NCBI GenBank assembly: GCA_016703325.1
Contig: JADJCH010000015.1
Coordinates: 70,249 to 134,248 of the forward strand
Length of the DNA: 64,000 bases
Source of the DNA: Burkholderiales bacterium
GTDB lineage: Bacteria; Pseudomonadota; Gammaproteobacteria; Burkholderiales; Burkholderiaceae_C
Direction: 5' to 3'
The first letter of the stretch is position 1, and each line of letters starts with the position of its first letter. The notes below the pieces were generated by a model, which saw only the letters and a program-made list of their open reading frames with translations, searched no databases and was not told the origin of the DNA. Both the position numbers and the translations under genes were made by a program. This document shows positions 55,095 to 64,000 of the stretch, one piece after another.

Positions 55095-55288
55095 GTAACA
55101 CTGCAAACACTATTTCAGTTAGTACGCCCTGGACCATAGTTCCCGACGGAACCACGCGCTTCAGGTTAGCAGGCCGTCACAGCACGGTCGCTGCAGCAGT
55201 AGCCGTTAGACATGCCCCGGCCGGCGAGCCGCCGTTCAGTTCAGCTCCGGGCTCGTATGCGGCACCGGTCCCTGTGGCCTGGGTTTAG
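55091..55288 (+). CDS. Small unknown protein between the two large genes
   Basis: A GTG at 55091 overlaps the preceding stop (GTGA) and opens a 65-residue frame ('TANTISVSTPWTIVPDGTTRFRLAG', then 'HAPAGEPPFSSAPGSYAAPVPVAW') ending at TAG 55288. The coupled start and continuous frame favour a real gene; no family is recognised. Confidence 0.45.
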   Translation: MSNTANTISVSTPWTIVPDGTTRFRLAGRHSTVAAAVAVRHAPAGEPPFSSAPGSYAAPVPVAWV

Positions 55289-55301
55289 TGACAAAGTCCC
55301 C

Positions 55302-58300
55302 ATGAGCGACCCCAGCCCGACCGAAGCGCAGCTCGCCCGTGCCGCCAGTGAGATCTTGGCGCCGCGAGTCAGCGCGGCAGCAAGTCCTCAAGCTCTGCGC
55401 ACTTACTTGCAAGTCTGGGTTGGCAGGCCAACGCCATCCAAGGCCTCGACGACGCCCTGACACCCCTTGCCCGCTGTGTCACTGCGCTTAAGGCGCTATC
55501 GACGAACGCGCAGCAGCGGCCAGTCGACTCCCTGGCTACTCTCGCTGGCCTTTTGAAGCTGGGGGCAGAGTTAGCGGCGTCGGCCAGGGCGTTGGAAGGG
55601 GTACGCTTTCCCACGGCGACACCTGATTTGGCAGCGTCTCTCGCGGCTGAGCTTGCCCTGGATGTCACTGCGTCGCTGTCATCCACTTTGGCTGCGCTGG
55701 CGTCGGCCGCTCCCCGACTCGTCCTCGTAGCGCTCGGCATACTGGAGCGCCGTTCGCTACCTGCTTTGTCGGTCGGTGGAACTGTGGTCCGCGAGGCTGG
55801 CGAGCGCGAGCAGCCAGACTTCGCGCAGATCGGCCGCTGGTTGACAGATCCGGCCGCGGCGTTGCGCGCGCTAGGGCAGCGTCACGCGGGAACGGGATCG
55901 ACTGGGGTACGTCTGGCTGAAGAGGCATGGAACGCTTTCGGCCCGCAGTTGCTCGATGCACTTCAGGCTGCCCGCCTCGGTTCCATGTGGCTACCTGCGG
56001 ATGCGGCACGAGGAGTTCCCGGCAGCCTGTGGGTGTTCACTGACCCAGAGCGGCTCGGTGCGCTGGGCGCGACGGGCAGTGCGGCGCCTGCCACCACTGC
56101 CGACACCGCCAACGCCTGGTCGTTCTTGCGCTGGAGGCCGTGGGGTCGTCCCTGGAGCTTCACGTGGTGCCCGGTGGGCGTTGGCAGCTCGATCGGTCGT
56201 CGCAGCTATGGCGGCGCAGTTGAGCGCCTCCTCCACGGGCGCTGTGACGTTTGCGGGCCGGGGCGTGCGCGTGCAAGCGGGGGCGAACCTCAGGGCAAGC
56301 CTTTCAACGCGATCAACACCGGGCTTGCAGTTCGGACCGACTGGCGGTCCCGCAGTGCAGGTTGGTGCGGTCGAGATCGGTCTTTCCAGCACGCTGCAAG
56401 ACGCTCAGCCGTGGAATCTGGAGTTGTCTTGCGCAGTGACCGGCCTGGCTGTGCAACTGGGCGCCGCTGGAGGTGACGGTTTCCTTGCCAGGTGCTCCCG
56501 AACCTGAGCCTGCCGCCGGTGGACATCGACTTGCGTTGGAGTCCGCAGACAGGTCTGCGCTTGGCCGCAGCCGCCCGTGCACCGCGTTTGACGTTGTTGC
56601 GCAACGTTGCGCTGGGCCCGCTGGAAGTGCGGGAACTGGGCTTGACTGGCGACGCCTCGGCCAGTGGTTTGGCGATGTCGATGGATGGCATCGTTTGCTT
56701 GAGCTTGGCCCGCCTGCGGTGCACTGTTGTGGGGCTGGGCCTGCAGTTGAGCCTCGATCCGAGCCGGGGCTGCGGGTTTCGCTGCGCTGAGTGCAGGGAT
56801 CAAGCCGCCATCGGGAGTCGGAATCCAGATTGATGCTGGTCCGGTGTCTGGAGGTGGTGACCTGTTCTTCAACCAGACGGAGGAGCAGTACGGCGGAATC
56901 GTTCAGCTCTCCATCAAGAAGAAGATCGCCCTCAGTGCCATTGCCTTGATCACAACCCGCCTGCCAAGCCTGCCGCCGGGGCAAAAGGGCTTCTCGTTAC
57001 TGCTGATCATCACCGCCGAGTTCCCGCCGCTGCCCCTTGGCTTTGGCTTCACGCTCAACGGCATAGGCGGCCTGATCGGCATCAATCGCACGATGATGCT
57101 GGAGCCGCTGCGCAACAGCGTTCGCGACCGATCGATCGAAGGCATCCTCTTTCCGCAGAACCCTCTTGCCAACGCATCCAGCCTGGTCGCTTCACTGCAG
57201 CGCATCTTTCCGCCGGCAGAAGGCCGCTACGTGTTCGGGCCCATGGTCAAGGTCGGCTGGGGGCCGACCCAGCTCATCACGATCGAGGCTGCGCTGATTC
57301 TGGAACTCCCGTCACCTCTGCGTCTGGTGTTGCTTGGGCGCATGCGTGCGGTGCTGCCAGACAAGGTCGCACCAGTAGTCGACCTGCGGCTGGACGTCGT
57401 GGGGGTGCTCGACTTCGACCGCGGGGAGGCGTCGATCGATGCGTCTTTTTATTGACTCACGCCTCGCAGGCTTCACGCTGACTGGCGATATGGCGCTGCG
57501 ACTTGGCTGGGGTGCAACAAAAGCTTTTGCCTTGGCCGCCGGCGGGTTCAATCCACGATACACGCCACCGCCCAGCTTCCCTGCCATGCGCCGTTTGGCT
57601 CTCTCACTCGGAAGCAGTGAAAACCCGCGTCTCCGGCTCGAGTGCTACCTGGCGCTTACGTCGAACACGATTCAGTTCGGTGCGCGTGCGGAAGTGTCCG
57701 CAAAGGTGCAGACAGCCATCGGTGAGTTTGGTGCCGCGGCGATGATCTTCTTTGATGCACTGATCGAACTCGACCCTTTCGGGTTCATCGTCGACCTGGG
57801 CGCGCTGGTCGAGGTCACGCTGTCAGGCAGACCGTTGATTCAAGCGCAGCTGATGGCGACCCTCAGCGGCACCAAGCCATGGCATGCGGTGGGGTTTGCA
57901 GAGGTGATGTTCCTTGGCCGCCATCGAATTCCCTTTGAGGTGCGGGTGGGCGACGAGGAGCCAGTTGCCCTGCCGACGCTCAACCTGTTGGTCGAACTCA
58001 CGAAGGAGATCGCCCGGCCGGAGTCGTGGTCGACTGTCCCGCCCGTCGATGCAGCAGATGTGGTGGTGCTCAGAGACTCCTCAGCCGGTGCATCTGGCCT
58101 TCTCCACCCCATGGGTACAGTAGCGCTGCGCCAGAGGTTGATTCCTTTCGGTAAGCGCATTGCCCGTTTCGGTTCTGCCGTTCCTGAAGGAGGTGCACTC
58201 AAGTTCGACCTTCACGAGATCCTGGTAGGAGGGCGCGTGGATGCGGTCTCACCCCTGCTCGATGACTTCGCCCCTGGACAGTACGAAGAACTTACCGAGG

Positions 58301-58737
58301 ACGAGAAACTCTCCAGGCCGACGTTCGAGCGCATGCAAGCGGGAGGCGCAGGTACTGCGTCTGTACATGCGGCTTCCAGCCGCTGGGGCTGGACGAACAA
58401 CCCCGGGTACGCAAGCGTCGATTGACTACGAAGAAGTCGTTGTTGATCGGATTACTCGCCCGTCGCGAGGAACCGACGCCGGAAGAAGCCCGTGATGGCG
58501 ATCGGGCTTGTCGCGGCGATGGCTGACGACGGTGTTGCGGAAGAGCTGGAGTTCACCGGCCCGGGAGATCGCGCGATTGAGGTGCCCGGTGAGCGATGGA
58601 GGGAGTCCGATGCCGATCACCTTGGAGCGTTGCCTGGTGCAACGGCGAGTAGCGCCGCAGAAGCGCACGACCGTCGCGCGCTGAGTCACCGGCCGGCTGA
58701 TCAGACGACCGTGATCGCCTTCCACGAGGTGGCCTGA
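55302..58737 (+). CDS. DUF6603-domain protein, about 1145 residues, frameshifted
   Basis: The start is ATG 55302 ('MSDPSPTEAQLARAASEIL'). The N-terminal third is a helical alanine-rich region ('LATLAGLLKLGAELAASARALEG'). The well-preserved core matches my recollection of DUF6603: 'PLGFGFTLNGIGGLIGINRT', 'RYVFGPMVKVGWGPTQLITIEAALILELPSPLRLVLLGRM', 'DSRLAGFTLTGDMALRLGWG' and 'LRLECYLALTSNTIQFGARAE', suggesting a long beta-rich repeat structure. Reading it needs about eight frame changes (near 55420, 56120, 56205, 56490, 56785, 57455, 58410 and 58490). At 57455 one extra T explains the shift. The function of DUF6603 is not known to me. Confidence 0.75.
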
Positions 58738-58740
58738 GCG

Positions 58741-61150
58741 ATGAGTTACCGGTTTCTGCGTTACCTCCGGCTCCGAGCGGGCACGCTGATCACACAGCGC
58801 GAGGGGATGCGAGCTTTGTGACGAGGCCGCCCGTGACGGTCTCGGCAAGCATCAATCTGGTCAGTTGGGCTGATCCTGCAACCATGTCACCGCCTTCCGG
58901 GCAGACGCTTTCAGGCCCGGCGCTTGTGATCTACGGGCCGGGCGACGTTGTCGCTATTGACAAGCGTCAGGTGCTTCGCGTCACACCAGCCCCTGACTCG
59001 CCAGAGGCCGACCCCGACATGCTCTGCTCTATTGAGTTTCGGCACGCCGGGTTGCCGTGGCTGATGACACCCTTCGCACCATCGACTGCGACAGACACGC
59101 TTCGTCCCTGGATTGCCTTAGTGGTAGTGCCTGTCGACAGCAGTAGCCTTACGTCAGTTGCCGGCATGCTTCCCCGTCTTGGCGTAGATGGTGCGCAATT
59201 GCCTCGGCCCGACGAGACCCATGCCTGGGCACCTGTTCAGGTCACGGGCGTCGACGGCAGCGCTGATGTGGCGGCACTGATCTCGCAAGAGGCTACACGC
59301 GCGCCCGCGCGCCTCCTATGTCCCAGGCGCCTGAACCCCCGCATGCGCTATCGTGCATGCCCTCTCTCTCACGGAGCGCCAGACTCAGCCGCCGCCAGTC
59401 GTGCCACAGACACTGGCCCAAGAGATCACGAAGCTACTTGATCGTCTGGACCGTGTCGGTCCGCCCAGATACGGCCGCTGGCTGGCTGGCGCCCAACGCG
59501 CTGCAGTTGGCCCGGCGTGGCTCGAAGAACTCAATCGCGATCCGGTGCGCCGGGTCTCGGCCGCCCTCGGCACACAGGTTGTCCAGCGCCATCAAGAAGA
59601 GCTGATGGCAGCGTGTTGGGAACAAGTCGGTGAGCCCTTCGGAGCAAATCCAGATTCTTCGTCAAGGTGAACTGGCGGTGTGGGCATCGACTCGCGTCTA
59701 CACCCGGCATGTGACGCCGCTGCTGGCTGGACGGTTCCGCGTTTGCGCTTGTCGGTCCAGCATCGGCGCGCGTACGGGTACATCCGGCGTTCACGCTGCG
59801 TGGTCTTGCGCGTAACTCGTGTTTGCCGCTGGGCGCGCTGACCGGAGCATTCCGCAAAAAGCGATGCGCCCAACTGGCCCTGTCGGCCGTCGTTCGATTC
59901 GCGCCAACGATGTCGCCAAGCATCCGAGCATCCGCGGGCCTAATGTAAGGAACCGCGCGCATTGCCCAGGCCGCCACCCCGTGGCGTCCGCTTGCCCGCT
60001 ACGCGTGGACAACAGGCAACACCCCCGACCCCGTTGCCAAGCTTGCCCGCCAGAACCGCAGCCGAATCCAGGCGGCCACAAGCATTGCAGCCAGGCTCGC
60101 GCGGCGTAGCGCGCCCTTTGAGTGCATTCCCGTCGACCCGAAACACCCTCGCGGGCCGGCTTGCAACGTCGCTTGATCCCCGTCGCACGATACCCAAGCG
60201 CATCCGCGGGCAAATAGCCATCCCCGTTGGACTTTGGGATCCGACGGATCGAATCGACCCAGTCCTGGCCGCTCCGCGCATCGATACACCCATGGTACGG
60301 CCTCTGATTGAGCTTGGCACTCAGTGGCTTCTGCCCGGCGTCGACAAGGTACCGAAGGAAAGCGTCATCGCCGTTGGAGCCAATCGGGCCTTCATCGAGT
60401 CATACATGGTCGGCCTCAATCACGAAATGGCGCGAGAATTGTTGTGGCGAGGCTTCCCGACTGATCAGCGCGGAATTGTCTTCGCAAGGTTCTGGGATAC
60501 GACCGCAACGGCGGGCCGTGTCATGCCCCCGCTCGCGACATCACGCCAATTCACACTTGGGCAGATGGCAGCTTGCTCGGCGCCCACGCTGACATTGGGG
60601 CCTCATCGCAGCTCGTCGTGCTGATTCGCGGCGAGATCATCCGACGCTCCCAAGGCGACCATCTTCTTGCAGAAGGCGCGGGCGGGCAGCGGCACTCGCA
60701 CGCCCAACGCAATGATCGGTGGGCCTTCGAGCGAGTTCCCCGTCTTCCGTGGCGAACTCGGAGACGATCTGGTTTATCTTGGGTTCCGTGTTTCGCCTGC
60801 CGAGGCAAAGGAAGCACGACATCAGCGCCTAACGGGTACTTTCTGGTAATTCAAGAGCAGCCGCGCGAACTCAGCTTCGGCTTTGCGACGTCCGACGGGA
60901 GGCCTGAGGCAGAGACGCCACGCGGTGGGGCAGCTGGAACGACATCGTTTGGGAATCGTTGCTGCCAACACCCACCGGGCATATTGACCTCGGTGCGCTG
61001 GAGTCGTCTGGCTTCGGTGGCAACGCTCAGGCACGTCCCTCCAGCTACAGCTTCGATCCGCTTTGGGCCCCATCCAGTGATGCCCTGGCGGCGATCGCGT
61101 TGCGTAGACCCTTCCGTCTGTCGATTCACATTGACCAGGTGATGGCCTGA
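58741..61150 (+). CDS. Large unknown protein, about 800 residues, frameshifted
   Basis: ATG 58741 ('MSYRFLRYLRL') follows the DUF6603 stop by 3 bases. The readable blocks are 'TVSASINLVSWADPATM' to 'WIALVVVPVDSS', then 'TLAQEITKLLDRLDRVGPPRYGRW', 'QILRQGELAVWASTRVYTRHVTPL', 'VRPLIELGTQWLLPGVDKVPKESV', 'YMVGLNHEMARELLWRGFPTDQRG' and 'DIGASSQLVVLIRGEIIRR', ending 'PFRLSIHIDQVMA'. Frames change many times. The 'GLNHEMARELLWRGFPTDQRG' block resembles a conserved motif in large uncharacterised bacterial proteins. No enzymatic domain is recognised. Its stop overlaps the next start (TGATG). Confidence 0.6.
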
Positions 61151-64000
61151 TGCCAACCGATCCGATCAAGGAATTGCAGATGCTCGCGCCGCACTGTTGG
61201 CGGCCGAGGAAGCGCTGTCGAATGCTACCGCGGTCGGTGGCGACATTGGTGCAGCGCAAAGCAGTCGACATTGCTCGTCGCCCTCCATGACTCGAGGTGC
61301 AGGTATTCGCGACAGACCCAGGCCTGGGTTGCTTGACCCTACCTACCCCCTGCTGCTGCTTCCGGTACGCCTGGAGACTCGCTACGTAGACAACCACAGC
61401 CGTCTGTTGGTTCGCATCTACCCTGACGATATCCACGTCGACAGCCACGATCCGGCCCTCAGTTTGGGGGAGATTAGTCTTCAGCAGAAGTTCTTCAAGA
61501 CTCTGGCTTCGGAGCAAGACGAAGTTGAATGGCAAAAGGCTTGGCGGGCTCTCGCCCATGCTGTCGGCCCGTTGCGGGCGCTTTGGCTTGCAACTAGTCG
61601 CTCGTCAGTGAATCGACCGGCCGGATGGACTCGGGGCGCAATCGCTCGCCTATTGCCTGATCGGTTTGTGGCATTTGCATGGACCGACTTTGTCAGTGAT
61701 TTTCTGGTTGCGCACGTATCTCACCCGGTGCGAGAGCGTTTGGCGCTTGGCGCTGATCCAATGCGTGACGACGCGGATGCAACACGACCCCTTGGTGCTG
61801 ATGCCCTGTGGCTGCATGACTTCAGCGCCGCGTTAGCCGCAGGAATGGCGTTAGAGGTCTCTGTCAATCCCGCGGAACGTATCAAGCGTCTAGTTGTTAT
61901 CGGAGTCAGGGCAAGCGCCGACCCAGCCGCCCAAGCCATAGAACTGGCGCGCTTGCTCGACGCGCATCGCTGCACAAGCGGCTTGTCGCTGCTTGCGCCC
62001 GGTGAGCCGACCAACGCGCTGGGTGAGACCCGCACCGCGTACCGCGTACAACCGGACGTGGATCAAGTCTATCGCGACGAGCTCGCTTACTGGGGAAACG
62101 GCCCCGGCGAGCGTCCCGCGTCGTGGGAGCAGATTGGTGCACCTGGGCAACGATTTGAGGGCGAAGAGTCAGCCGGCTTCCGACTAGACCGAGCTCTCGG
62201 ACTTGTGCCTGGAACGTTAGGGCGCTTGGCAGGCTCAGACGACGAGTGGGCAGCACAAGAGCGGGTTCTCCGGAGTCTGTTGGCGAACGTTGTCACCTCC
62301 GGGATCGAGTACATGCTGGCGCCTTCCGTCTCTTCCGAGGCGATTGGCAGTGCCTTGAAGCACTTTCGGAGGATGAGCGCGGGAGGGCCGCTCGCTACGA
62401 TTCGAATGGGCCTCAGCCCTACGGCGTTCTGCCAGTGCGGCTGCCAGATCGCGATCGTCTGCTCTCTGTTGGCCTGTTCGACTTGATGGGCCGGCTCCGC
62501 AGCCTGGCTTTCGAGCCGGCGGTCGATGAAGTCCTCAGGGTTTCCAAGCGCGGAACAGGGGGCATGGTGGATCCGGGCAGGCGACTGCTCGAAATTCTTC
62601 GCTTGGCTCCTGTTGCGGGAGCAGTTGGGGTTCGGTCGATGCTCGATCCCAAGCTGCTGTCTGCCGTGCTCCCGGGTCTGGACTTCGCCGACCGCACAGC
62701 GATCGAGGCGTCTCGACAGACGGTCCGCCTGCTCCTGGCAGCACTGGGAGACAGCTCGCCGGGGTCGACAGCGATAGCAAGCGCAGGACTGTTCGATCAA
62801 GTCGCTCCAGTTGCTCTGCAGATGGTCGGGGATGCCGCGGCCGTTCAACAGCTCAGTTCTCTTCGCAGGCCCCGAGCCCACCAAGTCGAACTCAGAACAT
62901 CCGGCTTGGCTCTGGGTCACGGAATTGCTCGACGGCACGGGAGGCCCGCAACGGCCGTACACGTTGCTGTACGAGCTGGCACGCCTGGCTGTGCTCCATG
63001 CCGCTGATCAAGCCGCGCAAGAGTGGTTGAAACAGCATGCCCTTGATAGCGGTCTGCCAGCGCCAGACTTTGGGAGTTCCTCAGCAGCGTATGGATCGAT
63101 CGAGAGTCGATTGCGTGCGCCGGCACCGGACAAGAACGTCTTGATCGCGACTGTGCTGGACTACGGTCCTGACTATGTCGAGACGGGGCAACCCAAGTCA
63201 GCTGTCTGGTCAATTCGCCGCACTTGACTTCTGGGATCTCGCGGCGATCTGGGCATCCTGGCCCGCGTTTCGCCCGACCGACTCAAGTTAGTTCTTGGCG
63301 CTGTGCTCGGATTGCTGAGCTACCGGCTCGATGCCTGGTACACAGGCTTGGCGACGTCGAGGCTCCATGAAATGCGAATCGCCGGCCCGTCGTTGGGAGG
63401 CGCACCGAACGTTAAGCAGGGCATTGCCGTCAGCGCATTCAGCTGGCTCGACGCGTTTCCCACCGGGGACAGTCACGAGTGGCGGGCTACGTGCATGCCC
63501 CCCCAGCGCGCAACACGGTGCGACCGCTGCCGTGCTGCTCTCTGCGCACAAGGCGCATCTTCAACAGGGACACGGAAGTGCGTTTGCGATTGATCTGTCT
63601 TCTGCCAGGGTTCGGGAGGCCCTGAAGCTGCTAGAGGGGCTTAGGTCCGGTCAGCCTCTAGGTGCACTGCTTGGATACCGCATCGAGCGCCTGCTGTCGG
63701 TGGCTGCTCCGGCGCAAATCGCGCTGCTTCGCAACGTGGCTCCGTTAGTCGCGAACAAGCGCGACTTGAGTGGTTTGCCTGCCGAAAATGTGGCCGCAGA
63801 CAATGTGGTTGATGGTCTGGCTCTGTTGAGGCGCGCAGGCTTCAATGGTACGAATCAACCCGACTGGGAAGGCGGCTGAACATATAGCAGGACTGACAGC
63901 CGGTGCTGACGACCGTGCTTGGTCGATGCGGTCGATCGTCTCGACGCTTTGGCGGGACGTCCTGCTCCGCTGAGGCTGCACCATACTTTCGCCGGTGCGC
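61150..64000 (+). CDS. Large unknown protein, runs off the window, frameshifted
   Basis: It begins at ATG 61150 ('MPTDPIKELQ'), shifts near 61180, then has one open frame to 62485 ('YPLLLLPVRLETRYV', 'LLVRIYPDDIHVDSHDPAL', 'EWQKAWRALAHAVGPLRALWL'). After a shift near 62410 it has 'PYGVLPVRLPDRDRLLSVGLFDLMGRLR', later 'YRLDAWYTGLATSRLHEMRI', 'AFAIDLSSARVREALKLLEGL' and 'GQPLGALLGYRIERLL'. These blocks are like those in very large (over 1000-residue) uncharacterised proteins I have seen beside DUF6603 genes. The end lies beyond 64000. Confidence 0.6.

Overview
The window is a high-GC chromosomal segment, most likely from a betaproteobacterium of the order Burkholderiales (Comamonadaceae / Leptothrix-Rubrivivax-like). 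The evidence is protein-level resemblance (AcnB, Mdh, SdhCDAB-SdhE-GltA, SucCD and a single-chain methylmalonyl-CoA mutase with PccB/PccA), the gene order and the strong GC bias at third codon positions. No rRNA, tRNA or CRISPR array was seen.

Region 1 (1-15.8 kb) is a core TCA-cycle block. It starts with the 3' end of a TonB-dependent receptor, then acnB, a small secreted protein, a citrate-lyase-beta-like lyase and mdh on the minus strand, a GntR-type regulator, the plus-strand operon sdhC-sdhD-sdhA-sdhB-sdhE-gltA, and sucD/sucC on the minus strand. The palindrome GTCTTATATAAGAC occurs in the acnB promoter and again between mdh and the GntR gene, so the regulator may control both. Region 2 (15.1-24.7 kb) is a propionyl-CoA to succinyl-CoA block: an FCD-type GntR regulator divergent from methylmalonyl-CoA mutase, then an acetyltransferase, meaB, pccB, pccA and a VOC protein. 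An antisense MazF-like toxin-antitoxin pair sits between pccB and pccA.

Region 3 (24.7-31 kb) is a recombination-worn junction. It holds two fused gene remnants, a LysR gene divergent from a flavin monooxygenase, a DUF1302 gene cut off after 58 codons, a large tyrosine recombinase and a RES-type toxin-antitoxin pair. Region 4 (31.4-43.9 kb) is a long minus-strand cluster: two-component system, receiver-like protein, aldehyde dehydrogenase, wax ester synthase/DGAT, alkylsulfatase, acyl-CoA ligase, Tat-exported protein, GMC oxidoreductase and a membrane protein. Together these could take a long-chain alkyl sulfate or alcohol to acyl-CoA and on to storage wax ester or triacylglycerol.

Region 5 (44.4-51.6 kb) is a mobile-element cluster: an IS91-type unit, a PadR/ChrA chromate pair with a broken chrA, a rhodanese gene interrupted by an IS5-family element, an internally deleted second IS5-family element, and a MITE-like inverted repeat whose ends resemble those of the intact IS. 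Region 6 (51.6-64 kb, running off the end) holds closely packed plus-strand genes for large proteins of unknown function, including a DUF6603 protein and a protein with a peptidoglycan-binding-like segment. It is the best candidate for an undescribed system. Every large gene there changes frame several times.

A caution applies to the whole window. Single-base indels, several in short G or C runs, interrupt genes expected to be intact (sdhD, the start of the citE-like gene, the IS91 recombinase) as well as accessory genes. Some or all of the frame breaks may therefore be sequencing or assembly errors and not true decay.
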